Shown here in pieces: positions 1 to 7,260 of a stretch of DNA of 18,862 bases. Made by a program: the position numbers and the translations under genes. A model generated the notes under the pieces. That model did not search any database and was not told the DNA's origin. It saw only the letters and a list, made by a program, of their open reading frames with translations. The DNA comes from Dehalococcoidia bacterium. Lineage in GTDB: Bacteria > Chloroflexota > Dehalococcoidia > GIF9 > UBA5629. The DNA is taken from assembly GCA_041653995.1 (NCBI GenBank), contig JBAZEK010000012.1, positions 1 through 18,862 on the forward strand. The letters run 5' to 3'. Every line of letters begins with the position of its first letter. Positions within the stretch are counted from its first letter, which is position 1.

Positions 1-1066
1 AATATTGACCATTGACCCAATCTGCATGTGGACAAAACATTAGGCAAGCATCGTTATTATTGATCATCTTCCAACCACTTGTTGCTGAAATAGTAAAATG
101 ACGTGGTGCGCCTGAAACAAACTCTTTTGCCGGAAAGTTATAGGCGGTCAACGCCGAGGGTTTCAGGGCGTTGTTTTCGACGATGGAAATCCTTTTCAGT
201 CCGAGGGTGTTCTCCACCTGAGTACCCTTTAACAGATAGAAAGTACCCTGCACGAAGTTGGGTGGTGTGACCGCTGTCTGCTGGACCGACAAGCTGACGT
301 TTTGGATGAGTGCGCCGGTAGAGACATTGAAGTCCCGACAAGCCAGATCAGCAGAGGCATATTCTATGGTGCGGATCAGATACCAGTACCCACAGGATTG
401 AAACGCCCGTATATCCATGGTTTCGAGCAGGGCATCCAACACCGTTGCCATGCTCGAGGGGTTCAGGTCAACATCCATAAACCGCTCCTGTCGGGTAAAC
501 GCCTGAACCAACGGATCATCATTTGCCGTTACGTTCATAGCCGTATCGAACAAATTGACCGATGATCGGACAGGCAGGGAGATACCTGTCCCATTTAACA
601 CCCTCCTCAGGCTGGTCAACATACTCTCTGTTCCCTGTACCGGATAACCAATCAGTTCATCCAGATAGGGAGTGTCTCCCAGCAACCCAAGCCGATCGGT
701 GGCTATCACCGAGATTACCCGGTATGGGAGGTAATCTTCCACCACCGATCCGGGCAGGACATAGCCCTTCCAGATACTAATGGTGCTCCGGGTCAGCTCG
801 ACTAAGTATTTCGTCGAGTCACCCGTCTTGATCCAATCGTAATCATCCGACGGAGAGGCCAGTATGTTAATGGTCAGCTCGCTGCCATGCTTCCCGCTCA
901 GCAGGATGCCCTTTCCTCCATACCGGAGAAAAGCAGGCTGGCCGGTCAGCACCAGGTCGATCACGTCGCCGGCATAGGTGTCCCGGTCATAGATGTCGAT
1001 CACATACACCAGCCCGAATTGAACTGATTTGAAAGTGATGGTTGCTATTTTGTCCGTGTAGGCCAC
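1..1066 (-). CDS. Tail hub/baseplate-like protein, C-terminus beyond window
   Basis: An open frame of 355 codons runs from a GTG at 1066-1064 to the left edge without a stop. The GTG follows the TAA of the tape measure gene with no gap (TAAGTG), which supports this start. The protein begins MAYTDKIATITFKSV. It has segments such as GSELTINILASPSDDY, an ISIWKGYVLPG stretch and an ATDRLGLLGDTPY stretch. By memory these resemble the tail protein that follows the tape measure in many Bacteroidota siphoviruses and acts as distal tail or hub. Position directly after the tape measure gene supports a tail-tip role. No enzymatic motif is visible in the part shown. The C-terminal part, where a receptor-binding or hydrolase domain could sit, is outside the window. 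Confidence 0.72.
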   Translation of the reverse strand, partial: MAYTDKIATITFKSVQFGLVYVIDIYDRDTYAGDVIDLVLTGQPAFLRYGGKGILLSGKHGSELTINILASPSDDYDWIKTGDSTKYLVELTRSTISIWKGYVLPGSVVEDYLPYRVISVIATDRLGLLGDTPYLDELIGYPVQGTESMLTSLRRVLNGTGISLPVRSSVNLFDTAMNVTANDDPLVQAFTRQERFMDVDLNPSSMATVLDALLETMDIRAFQSCGYWYLIRTIEYASADLACRDFNVSTGALIQNVSLSVQQTAVTPPNFVQGTFYLLKGTQVENTLGLKRISIVENNALKPSALTAYNFPAKEFVSGAPRHFTISATSGWKMINNNDACLMFCPHADWVNGQY

Positions 1067-3121
1067 TTAGGTCCGGTTATTGAAATTCATCTCCTCGCCG
1101 AGCACATAGACCAGATCACGGCCACGGACCCGGAACTCGCCCTGGATGCTTTTTGAGCCAAAGATGTTCTCGAGTTTAGACAGGGGAGCCACCACTTCCG
1201 GATTGCTCCTGGCCCCGGGATATTCACCGATCTGGGCGATGGTAGGTCCATAGACAATACCGCCCTCGGCATAACTCCTGATCCCCTTGTTGGCCACTCC
1301 ATACAGGGCTGTTCCAGCGGCCACCAATCCTATGCCCGTGGCAATAGCCAGCGGTGTATTGGCAATGAACGAGGCCTCAAATTCTATCTTGGCGGCGGCG
1401 GCTGCGATCATGGCGGCCCCAAATTCCTGCATGAACCGGGCGATCGCCTTGAGTATGTTGGCAAAGAATCCCTGGATGGATGTCTCACCGCTGGCCAGCT
1501 GGCCGATGGCAACGGCAATATCCTGAAATCCTCCGACCGCCATATTCGTGAAATCAACCGTGATCCGCTTGGATTCAGCGATGGCCCGGTTATATTCATC
1601 CAACGCCTTTGCCGGATCGTAGGTATTAGGAGCGAGCTGTTTGTTCGTGACCACCGTACCCACTGATGAAGGCAGGGCCAGTGGTTTCTGGGCGATCATC
1701 CGCCCGGCCTCCTCATAGGCTTTACGTGTCGCCTCGAGGCGCAAAATAAGGATTGACATCCTGTCGATCTCGTCTTGTGTGCCCGCATGCTCGAGGGCAT
1801 CCCGGTACAGATCCACCTGGAGGTTGACGTTGCTGATCAGTCCGGCCTGGTCCCGGTGCAGTTCATTAAGCGCCTTGATGTCGGCCTCGGTCAGCTTGCT
1901 CTCCTTGCCGTAACTCTTGATCGCATCAATCTTGGCCTGCCAGCCGTTGATCTCCAGCTGGGTGATCTTAGCCACTTCCTCACTCTCGGTCCTTTGCCGG
2001 TCCTGCAGCCCCTTGATCTCCTCCTCCATCTCACCGATGGTGTCGATCGCGTTGGCGATCATCTCTGCCTTGACCGGCACCCATTCCATGGCGGTGCCCG
2101 CCTTGATCACGTCATTAATATCCTTGATGGCCTGCTCGGCTCCTTTGAGCTGGGCCTTCGTCTCTTTCAGCTGAGCGTTGAGATCATCATGTTTAGCCAG
2201 CTCCCATCCTTTGATGGGTGTGTTATTTATTTCCTTGCGCCGGGTCTCCAGTGCGGTGATATTTTCCTCGATCAGTTTCTTTTGCTGCTCGAGCCGACGG
2301 TTGGCTTCCTCGGTGGATTCAGCCCCTTCCAATGCCGCCCGGGCCTGCTCCTTCAGGGTGGTGGAATAATTGGTTTTGCCCGCTCCGCTGAGCTGTTCGA
2401 TTGTCGCCTTGAGGTTCCTGGAAAAGGCTGCCATACCTGGACCCAGCGATCCGCCGATCAGCTCCTTGACATCATCCCAGGCGTTCTTGAACTGCCGGGC
2501 CGATCCCACACCGGCACCCGCGGCCGCCTCGGCCAGCCCTTCGACCTGGCGGGTCAATCCGGCTACCGCTGAATCAAACCGCTCGGAGGATCCGGCTGCC
2601 CCCTCGATCTCAACCCCGTACCGGGCCAGAGCATTAGTGGATGATCCGATCGACTTGGCCACCAGGTTACCCGCGCTCCCGAGATCCGTGTCCATCTTGG
2701 TAGCCAGGTCAGCTACCAGAGGGGTGATCCGGATGATCTGATCTGAGGTCAGCCCCAGCGATTTGAGCATCAGCTGGGCGTTCTGGATATCCTCGTCGTT
2801 AAAGAGGGTTTTACCTTGCAGGACACCGGCATTGGCGATCAGCCGGTCGGTCTCTGCTTTATTGCCCTTGGTGACAGCCAGCAGCTTGGCGGCGGCCCGC
2901 TCGCTCTCGTCCCAGGCCTGAACCGTGGCTTTCCCAAAAGCTACCACGGCGGTAACCGAGAAAGCCCCGGCGATCAGGGGACCCAGCGCCTTCATGGCTG
3001 TACCAAAACCGGTCGCTGCCTTTTGTGTGGTATTGATTCCCTGCTGAACCTCGGCGTTGCCCTTCTTGAACCCGCTGGTGTCGGACAAGAATTTTACAAA
3101 TATAGATCCTACGTCGGCCAT
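1067..3121 (-). CDS. Tail tape measure protein
   Basis: This 684-residue protein would set tail length and be ejected ahead of DNA. At roughly 0.15 nm per residue (established rule of thumb) it predicts a tail near 100 nm. The N-terminus (MADVGSIFVKFLSDTSGFKKG) is typical of tape measures. A hydrophobic stretch lies near residues 46-63, long charged coiled-coil segments near 250-470, and an Ala/Ile-rich hydrophobic region near 570-615. The C-terminus has the usual pattern SYAEGGIVYGPTIAQIGE followed by a PEVVAPLSKLENIF segment. The start overlaps the end of the frameshifted chaperone frame by 13 bases. No lysozyme or peptidase motif was seen. Confidence 0.93.
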   Translation of the reverse strand: MADVGSIFVKFLSDTSGFKKGNAEVQQGINTTQKAATGFGTAMKALGPLIAGAFSVTAVVAFGKATVQAWDESERAAAKLLAVTKGNKAETDRLIANAGVLQGKTLFNDEDIQNAQLMLKSLGLTSDQIIRITPLVADLATKMDTDLGSAGNLVAKSIGSSTNALARYGVEIEGAAGSSERFDSAVAGLTRQVEGLAEAAAGAGVGSARQFKNAWDDVKELIGGSLGPGMAAFSRNLKATIEQLSGAGKTNYSTTLKEQARAALEGAESTEEANRRLEQQKKLIEENITALETRRKEINNTPIKGWELAKHDDLNAQLKETKAQLKGAEQAIKDINDVIKAGTAMEWVPVKAEMIANAIDTIGEMEEEIKGLQDRQRTESEEVAKITQLEINGWQAKIDAIKSYGKESKLTEADIKALNELHRDQAGLISNVNLQVDLYRDALEHAGTQDEIDRMSILILRLEATRKAYEEAGRMIAQKPLALPSSVGTVVTNKQLAPNTYDPAKALDEYNRAIAESKRITVDFTNMAVGGFQDIAVAIGQLASGETSIQGFFANILKAIARFMQEFGAAMIAAAAAKIEFEASFIANTPLAIATGIGLVAAGTALYGVANKGIRSYAEGGIVYGPTIAQIGEYPGARSNPEVVAPLSKLENIFGSKSIQGEFRVRGRDLVYVLGEEMNFNNRT

Positions 3122-3728
3122 TCGCCAAAATGTTTAAGTGTCTGTTCGGCCAACTCGGGCGTCCATTGAACCTTCTCCTCTCCTTTGTCTATCTCAGGCA
3201 GCAGGACGATCTCCTTGGGTGCCTTGCCGGTGAGTGCAGCTACAATCAGCCGGGTGTGCGCCCATTGATTCTGCTCCTCGAGGTTACGGCCTTTCAGATA
3301 CTCGTTTAATTCCCAAAATGTCAGTTCCCAAAACTCTGCTGGGCGAAGACCCTCGCTGATTGCCAGCGCATAGAGCTCCGCCCAGGTCAGTTTTTTGGCG
3401 GTTCACTCCCGGATCGTATCTCCTGCCCAAATATCTTAGTCGAGTTGAGCGCCCTGGTCATGCCCTCCATTACCGTATCGTCCGCATAATCAATCCAGTC
3501 CTCGATCTCCAGAAGGGTAAAGGACCACTCCTTACCTTGCAGGTCGGCACAGGTCTTACCGGCACACCAGATCAGGTCGCGTATCTTGTCCGTTCCAATG
3601 ATCGTGTCGATCTCGGCCAGCTCCAGTCCGTGCATCTCACTGTATAAGCGAAAACAGTTCGTGTTGAACCGGAATCCAACCGGTGTGCCGTCGATCTCTG
3701 CCTCGTAATATCCGCGTAGTTGGTTCAT
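3109..3728 (-). CDS. Tail assembly chaperone long form (gpG-T-like), made by -1 frameshift
   Basis: The gene at 3387-3728 ends in CCA AAA AAC TGA. The frame one base back stays open from the CTG at 3390-3388 to a TAG at 3109-3111. It encodes 93 more residues starting LTWAELYALAISEG and containing EFWELTFWELNEYLKGR, a pattern seen in gpT-like tail chaperone extensions. This second frame has no methionine, so independent ATG initiation is not possible. The A AAA AAC heptamer and a following stem-loop would give a fusion of about 206 residues. In lambda-like and many other siphophages the short and long forms together load the tape measure for tail tube assembly (established). The location just upstream of the tape measure fits. 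Confidence 0.85.
3339..3385 (-). promoter_or_regulatory. Stem-loop downstream of the slippery site
   Basis: On the minus strand CTGGGCGGAG (3385-3376) can pair with CTTCGCCCAG (3348-3339): ten pairs, one of them G-U. Inside the loop CGCTG (3368-3364) pairs with CAGCG (3358-3354) around five bases. The outer stem starts four bases after the heptamer, close enough to act as a frameshift stimulator. Pairing was found by eye; no folding energy was calculated. Confidence 0.7.
3387..3728 (-). CDS. Tail assembly chaperone short form (gpG-like)
   Basis: This 113-residue acidic protein begins MNQLRGYYEAEIDGTPVGF and ends SEPPKN. It lies between the major tail proteins and the tape measure, the fixed position of the gpG-like tail chaperone, and feeds a -1 frameshift at its last codons. 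It should bind the tape measure and tail tube subunits and be absent from the finished tail (family knowledge). The ATG at 3728 was chosen. The frame stays open upstream to 3899, but that stretch is Arg/Pro/His-rich and lies inside the upstream tail protein gene, so it is a shadow. The start follows the stop of the second major tail protein (3743) by 14 bases. Confidence 0.82.
   Translation of the reverse strand: MNQLRGYYEAEIDGTPVGFRFNTNCFRLYSEMHGLELAEIDTIIGTDKIRDLIWCAGKTCADLQGKEWSFTLLEIEDWIDYADDTVMEGMTRALNSTKIFGQEIRSGSEPPKN
3390..3396 (-). promoter_or_regulatory. Slippery heptamer A AAA AAC for -1 frameshift
   Basis: On the minus strand the zero-frame codons are CCA AAA AAC TGA. The heptamer A AAA AAC fits the X XXY YYZ rule exactly, and both tRNAs can re-pair after slipping back one base. 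The zero-frame stop follows at once, so non-slipping ribosomes terminate. Confidence 0.88.
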
Positions 3729-3742
3729 GGGTGATAATGAAT

Positions 3743-4144
3743 TTATGCGGTTGCCTGAGTCATGACGGCGCTTCCCTGGACCTCCAGGGAGATCTGGCTG
3801 AGCGCGTTTTTCGGCGCGGCCCAGTTCCAGCTCTTGATGTTCGCTGTGCCGGTATAATATCTCCCGCCGGTGGTCGTCTGGCCGAACTTGATGGTCCACT
3901 GCGTCCCGGCGCTGATGTCGGCGACGATCTTGGCCAGGTTGGCCGTTGCCGAGTGCTCATAGAGAGCCGTGACTGTTCCATGAAATTCAGTCTCTCCGGA
4001 GATATATTCCTTGGCCTTGCCGGTCGAATCCTTAGTGGTGGCATCAAGCATATCAGCCGACCCGCCAAGTGTCCCGTCAAGCTGCCCAGTCAGTAATGTG
4101 GTGCCGAATTTCAGCACACACAGGGTTCCGTTAATTGCTGCCAT
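3743..4144 (-). CDS. Major tail (tube) protein, paralogue 2
   Basis: This 133-residue protein begins MAAINGTL and contains GQLDGTLGGSAD, LDATTKDST and a KSWNW motif. This layout matches the small tube-forming major tail proteins of siphoviruses (TP901-1-type tube family, by pattern). It is the second of two adjacent paralogues of identical length, about 55% identical by eye count. The gene starts three bases after the stop of its partner. It lies immediately upstream of the tail chaperone gene, as expected for a tube subunit. Which copy forms the bulk of the tube cannot be told from the sequence. Confidence 0.85.
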   Translation of the reverse strand: MAAINGTLCVLKFGTTLLTGQLDGTLGGSADMLDATTKDSTGKAKEYISGETEFHGTVTALYEHSATANLAKIVADISAGTQWTIKFGQTTTGGRYYTGTANIKSWNWAAPKNALSQISLEVQGSAVMTQATA

Positions 4145-4148
4145 AGTT
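4125..4148. repeat. 24-base exact direct repeat at start of tail protein copy 2
   Basis: A 24-base run covering the first codons and the start region of the second major tail protein gene is identical to 4530-4553 at the start of the first. It marks the duplication unit and preserves the translation start context in both copies. Confidence 0.9.
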
Positions 4149-4549
4149 TATACTGTATCAGTGTTAATTGCTGCTGTGCCCTGAAATTCAACCGCGATAT
4201 TGGCCATCGCGTTCTTAGGACCATTCCAGTTCCAACTCTTGACATAGCCATAGCCGGTCAAAAAGGCCTTGCCGGTAACCACTTGTCCGAACTTGCAGGT
4301 CCATTTTGTCCCCGCCTTGAGCGCGTCGATCACATCGTCCAGCGTCAGGTCCCCGGTCATGTCAAACAGGGCCGTGACGGTACCGTGCCACTCGGTCTCG
4401 CCCGAGACGTACACCTTGGCGGCATCCGTCGAGTCCTTGGTGGTTGCATCCAGCTGATCGGCACTGCCCCCGATCGAGCCATCCAGCTGGCCGACGAGTG
4501 CCGCTGTTTCGTTGCTGAAAAATATCAGCGTTCCGTTAATTGCTGCCAT
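4148..4549 (-). CDS. Major tail (tube) protein, paralogue 1
   Basis: This 133-residue protein begins MAAINGTLIFF and shares GQLDG, GGSAD, LDATTKDST, SGETE, HGTVTAL and KSWNW with the next gene. These features point to a tail tube subunit that would polymerise around the tape measure. A GGAG-type ribosome binding site lies a suitable distance upstream, inside the end of the previous gene, and the ATG at 4549 follows that gene's stop by two bases. The first eight codons and the adjoining upstream bases are identical to those of the second copy, which suggests a fairly recent duplication or gene conversion. Confidence 0.87.
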   Translation of the reverse strand: MAAINGTLIFFSNETAALVGQLDGSIGGSADQLDATTKDSTDAAKVYVSGETEWHGTVTALFDMTGDLTLDDVIDALKAGTKWTCKFGQVVTGKAFLTGYGYVKSWNWNGPKNAMANIAVEFQGTAAINTDTV

Positions 4550-4553
4550 AGTT
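4530..4553. repeat. 24-base exact direct repeat at start of tail protein copy 1
   Basis: Identical to 4125-4148. The repeat spans the ATG and the bases just upstream, so both tail protein copies are probably translated from the same kind of start site. Confidence 0.9.
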
Positions 4554-4962
4554 ATGTCTCCTCAATTATCATTCTGTATCGTAAAATTTTATGAAAAATC
4601 TTTTGTGTCTCGGTCTCCTCGACCATGTCATTGGTTGAGTCCAGCACACAGACGTGCATCGTGAACCCGGTCATCGTGAGTCCGGCGCCAACTGCCGTCC
4701 GGATATGTCCGGCTATTGTTCCGGCCTCATCCTCGACGGCCTTTTTGCTTCCCTGGTCCACGTAGCCCTTGACGATGTCGATGGCCACCGTGGCATTGGA
4801 GATATAGCGGTCCTTGCACCCTTCCTCGTTGTTGGTGATGTCCCCGATCCAGATATAATTAAAGGCCGTGTTGGGCGGGACCATCGTGTATACCGTCAGG
4901 GTGGTGTGGCCGTTCAGGGCAGTATAAAAGGCAGACAATATCTGGGTCCCGGGGTCTTTCAT
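4552..4962 (-). CDS. Tail terminator/completion-like protein (DUF3168-like)
   Basis: This 136-residue protein begins MKDPGTQILSAFYTALNGH and has a mixed alpha/beta pattern. It contains IWIGDITNNEEG, an IDIVKGY stretch and a C-terminal KIFHKILRYRMIIEE strand. The order gp10-like, then this gene, then major tail protein is the usual place of the tail terminator that caps the tube and joins it to the neck (lambda gpU or SPP1 gp17 type, DUF3168-like). Sequence identity to named families is weak, so the call rests partly on order. Its start overlaps the end of the gp10-like gene by four bases, suggesting coupled translation. Confidence 0.72.
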   Translation of the reverse strand: MKDPGTQILSAFYTALNGHTTLTVYTMVPPNTAFNYIWIGDITNNEEGCKDRYISNATVAIDIVKGYVDQGSKKAVEDEAGTIAGHIRTAVGAGLTMTGFTMHVCVLDSTNDMVEETETQKIFHKILRYRMIIEET

Positions 4963-5459
4963 CTGGCAAGGGTTTTCAGGCGTTCAATCAATCGGGGCCT
5001 CTCTTTCTCGAAGGCCGGGAACAGGAACGGGTGTGGTCGGGTGCCTTTCTTGCCGATCGACCGCTGGATCAGGAACGCCAACGGCCGGTCCTCACTCATC
5101 ATCCGCTCGGTGGATCCGATCCTCCGGCGTGAAGTGGCGGCATATACGCCTGCCAGCCCCCTTTTGTGTACCCAGTCCAGGATCGCCTGAAAGGGAGGCC
5201 ATTTGCCAGGCTTGCGCCCAAACTCGGCCGCGGCGGCATAGTTGGCATTGAACAGGACCTCCCGGCTTCCGGGCTTCTGGATCATCTTGCCTCCTCGAGC
5301 CAGGTTCCCCCAGGCTTTGGGGGCGTTACGCTGGGCATCGGCCAGCACCGTGGCGGCGCTGCGTGTCAGCTCCTTCTCGATCTCTTGGTGCAGTCGGCTC
5401 TCAATCTGTATCAGGTTGGCATTGACCTGTGCGGTCCCGGTGACACTGACCGTTAACAT
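4959..5459 (-). CDS. HK97 gp10-like neck/tail component
   Basis: This 166-residue protein shows the features of the HK97 gp10 family. An N-terminal helix (ESRLHQEIEKELTRSAATVL) leads into DAQRNAPKAWGNLARGG, where the NAP motif is typical. NANYAAAAEFG follows, where the family has a Y-A-...-E-F/Y-G motif. The C-terminus has RPHPFLFPAFEKERPRL, the usual P-x-PFL-PA segment. These proteins help join head and tail. The start ATG at 5459 shares one base with the stop of the exported protein gene upstream (TGATG), so the two are probably translationally coupled. Confidence 0.88.
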   Translation of the reverse strand: MLTVSVTGTAQVNANLIQIESRLHQEIEKELTRSAATVLADAQRNAPKAWGNLARGGKMIQKPGSREVLFNANYAAAAEFGRKPGKWPPFQAILDWVHKRGLAGVYAATSRRRIGSTERMMSEDRPLAFLIQRSIGKKGTRPHPFLFPAFEKERPRLIERLKTLAR

Positions 5460-5851
5460 CAGTTTTTCATCCGAATGAGTTTACCCGTCAAGGTTCCCCC
5501 GGTCATGTTATTTTTGGTCACGATGACCCGGAAATACTGGAAGGTCATGTTGGTATCTGAAAACAGCCAGTTACCCGTTGCTTTGCTCAGGGTTGTCGTC
5601 GCATAGGTATCATACAGGATATAGTTCGATGTCGGATAGTTGCTCACATATAGGGCCACCGTTCCGTCGAGCGTGCCTGTTCCACCTGACCAGACGAGCT
5701 GGAACGCCCACTGATAGCTGTTATCCATCGTGTATGTCGTCGTACTGTCGGCGATGGCCAGGTCGGTGAATACCTCCGTGATCACCTTCCGGTTCTGCGC
5801 CTGCGCAGCGAGTGAAAGGGATAACAGTAAGAGGATCAGTATTTTTTTCAT
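5459..5851 (-). CDS. Exported small beta-rich protein in neck operon
   Basis: This 130-residue protein begins MKKILILLLLSLSLAAQA, a clear Sec signal peptide. Predicted cleavage after AQA leaves Gln at +1, as in the Bacteroidota Q-rule. The mature part is Thr/Ser/Tyr-rich and probably all beta. It includes TLDGTVALYVSNYPTSNY, an LSKATGNW segment and YFRVIVTKNNMTGGTLTGKL. This layout resembles the two exported paralogues at 8228-9108 and the small discoidin-like domains seen in phage structural regions. No cysteine, lipobox or C-terminal anchor is visible. It starts four bases after the fibre-like gene's stop codon and overlaps the gp10-like gene by one base. Function is unknown; a virion decoration or secreted adhesin role is inference. 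Confidence 0.8.
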   Translation of the reverse strand: MKKILILLLLSLSLAAQAQNRKVITEVFTDLAIADSTTTYTMDNSYQWAFQLVWSGGTGTLDGTVALYVSNYPTSNYILYDTYATTTLSKATGNWLFSDTNMTFQYFRVIVTKNNMTGGTLTGKLIRMKN

Positions 5852-5854
5852 GGC

Positions 5855-6919
5855 TTAGAACTTTGTAATGATATACCAGTTGGTTCCGTTAGACATAAAC
5901 TCTCGTCCGTCCCAAACGGATAGGGTAATCCCGGTTGCTCCCGCTGTGGCATCGATCGTACCTCCTGCTGTGATGATCTTCACCTCAGCATCAGCATTAA
6001 TACACTTAACCCGGATGATCGCACCCTCACTGGAAGCCGCAGCCGGGAGGGTCAACAGGATCGCGCTCGAGGTGGCATCCGCCAGCACCGTGTAGTGAGT
6101 GTCAGCTGCCAGCGCCAGGGTGTCGGTGGCGGTCAGGATCTCACCGTAATACAGGTTATGACCGGTAAACTTCTTGACGCCCGTCACCGTCTCGGCCCCT
6201 CCCAGTGTCATCAATGTGCCGGTCGTAGGAAGGGTTAATGAACTATTTGCGCTGGTAGTGAATGTCAATGTGTCCCCTCCGGTCAAGGCCAGTTTGGATA
6301 GATCACTTAACGCCAATTCCGCACCGGTAGAGGGTGCAGTAATTTTTACTTTGTTATAGCTGAGCTTATTGGTAAAGGCTTCGGCTCCGGCCAGTGTCGC
6401 CAATGTACCGGTGGTCGGAAGCGTCAGGGTTGTGTTCGCCGATGTGGTCAGGGCAACCGTGTCCCCTCCCGTAAGGGTCAGTTTTGAATAATCACTCAGT
6501 TCGAGCTCGGCACCGTGAGCGGGGGCCGTGATCTCTACCAGGTTGATACTTGTTTTGTTCGACAAGGCCTCTGCCCCGGCCAACGTGGCGAGCGTGCCAG
6601 TGGTCGGCAGGGTGACGTTGGTTGTGTTCGTCTGTGTGAGCGTCAACGCATAGGCGCCAGCCGTTATCAGGTTATGACCCAGCGTGATCGTCTTACCGGT
6701 ATTGGCCACACCCGTACCGCCGTACTGCCCGGCAATGACCGTACCATTCCACTCCCCGGAGGAGATGGTTGTAATGGCCGCTGTATTGCTGGCGATATGG
6801 TTGGATGTGATGGTGTCCAGAGTGATTGCCTGGACCCGCGTGACTGACAAGGGCCTGACCACCTGAGCGAAGGTCGCCAGGGGTAACAGGGCCGTTGCAA
6901 TAAGGATAAGTTTTTTCAT
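5855..6919 (-). CDS. Exported fibre-like protein with 63-residue repeats
   Basis: This 354-residue protein starts with a signal peptide (MKKLILIATALLPLATFA, then Gln). Residues about 50-100 carry GEWNGTVIAGQYGGTG, a motif common in phage fibre proteins. Repeats starting near residues 103, 166 and 229 each open with TLPTTGTL, with a period of exactly 63 residues; the third is partial. The C-terminal region (about 265-354) has LPAAASSEGAIIRVK, GGTIDATAG and a terminal SNGTNWYIITKF, like the end domains of phage fibres. It overlaps the head-tail adaptor gene by four bases (ATGA), so it is part of the neck operon. A fibre with an export signal is unusual. No peptidase or glycosidase motif was seen. 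Confidence 0.8.
   Translation of the reverse strand: MKKLILIATALLPLATFAQVVRPLSVTRVQAITLDTITSNHIASNTAAITTISSGEWNGTVIAGQYGGTGVANTGKTITLGHNLITAGAYALTLTQTNTTNVTLPTTGTLATLAGAEALSNKTSINLVEITAPAHGAELELSDYSKLTLTGGDTVALTTSANTTLTLPTTGTLATLAGAEAFTNKLSYNKVKITAPSTGAELALSDLSKLALTGGDTLTFTTSANSSLTLPTTGTLMTLGGAETVTGVKKFTGHNLYYGEILTATDTLALAADTHYTVLADATSSAILLTLPAAASSEGAIIRVKCINADAEVKIITAGGTIDATAGATGITLSVWDGREFMSNGTNWYIITKF
6236..6613 (-). repeat. Two in-frame tandem 189-base repeats in the fibre-like gene
   Basis: Codons 103-165 and 166-228 encode two units of 63 residues that are roughly 70% identical by eye. Each opens with TLPTTGTLATLAGAEA and includes a SKL-LTGGDT segment. A partial third unit starts at codon 229 (about 6235). 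Confidence 0.85.
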
Positions 6920-7260
6920 TTCTTTTCGTATGCGATGATTTGTAATTCCTGCCTGGCTTCATCCGGTATGCTGACCGAGGTGATTTGGAAGGTCCGGCTG
7001 TTATAGACAATCCGGCGGGTGGTATCAATGGTGATGTCACTCCGGTAGGGCAGGGTAAACACATAGCCCTGGAACCCGGTAATGGCGGTGTATTCCAATG
7101 AGCGCTGTCCGGTCATGGGCTCGACCCGGGCCCAGCTGGTCCCCAAAGCGCTGGCGGGCGTGGATTCGGTCGATCCACCGATCGAGTCAGTTGTCAGGGT
7201 AGTGTTCCAGAATGCGATCCGCTCCCTGTATCCTCCTAATCGTGTGCGTGGCTGTCTCAT
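6916..7260 (-). CDS. Head-tail adaptor/head closure protein
   Basis: This 114-residue, beta-rich protein begins MRQPRTRLGGYRERIAFW. It has a central TSWARVEPMTGQRSLEY segment and a C-terminal VYNSRTFQITSVSIPDE segment. This is the standard pattern of the phage head-tail joining/adaptor family (SPP1 gp16 type), in which W-A-x-V-x-P and G-R-x-Y-x-I-x-S-V-x-P-x-E recur. The protein would close the portal-connector channel. It overlaps the connector gene upstream by four bases and the fibre-like gene downstream by four bases (ATGA in both), a tightly coupled set. Confidence 0.88.
   Translation of the reverse strand: MRQPRTRLGGYRERIAFWNTTLTTDSIGGSTESTPASALGTSWARVEPMTGQRSLEYTAITGFQGYVFTLPYRSDITIDTTRRIVYNSRTFQITSVSIPDEARQELQIIAYEKK

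Noticed and set aside
1775..2572. Plus-strand open frame of 265 codons inside the tape measure gene
   Set aside because: It mirrors the tape measure coding strand, is Leu/Asp/Gly-rich without any recognisable domain, and runs against all other genes. It is a shadow of biased codon use.
3097..3104. Minus-strand TATATTTG matching the Bacteroides promoter -7 element TAnnTTTG
   Set aside because: It lies within codons 6-9 of the tape measure gene with no upstream TTTG element and no reason for a promoter there. A chance match is likely.
3729..3899. Longer start for the tail chaperone gene
   Set aside because: The extra 57 residues are Arg/Pro/His-rich and lie inside the second major tail protein gene. 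The ATG at 3728 starts just after that gene's stop.
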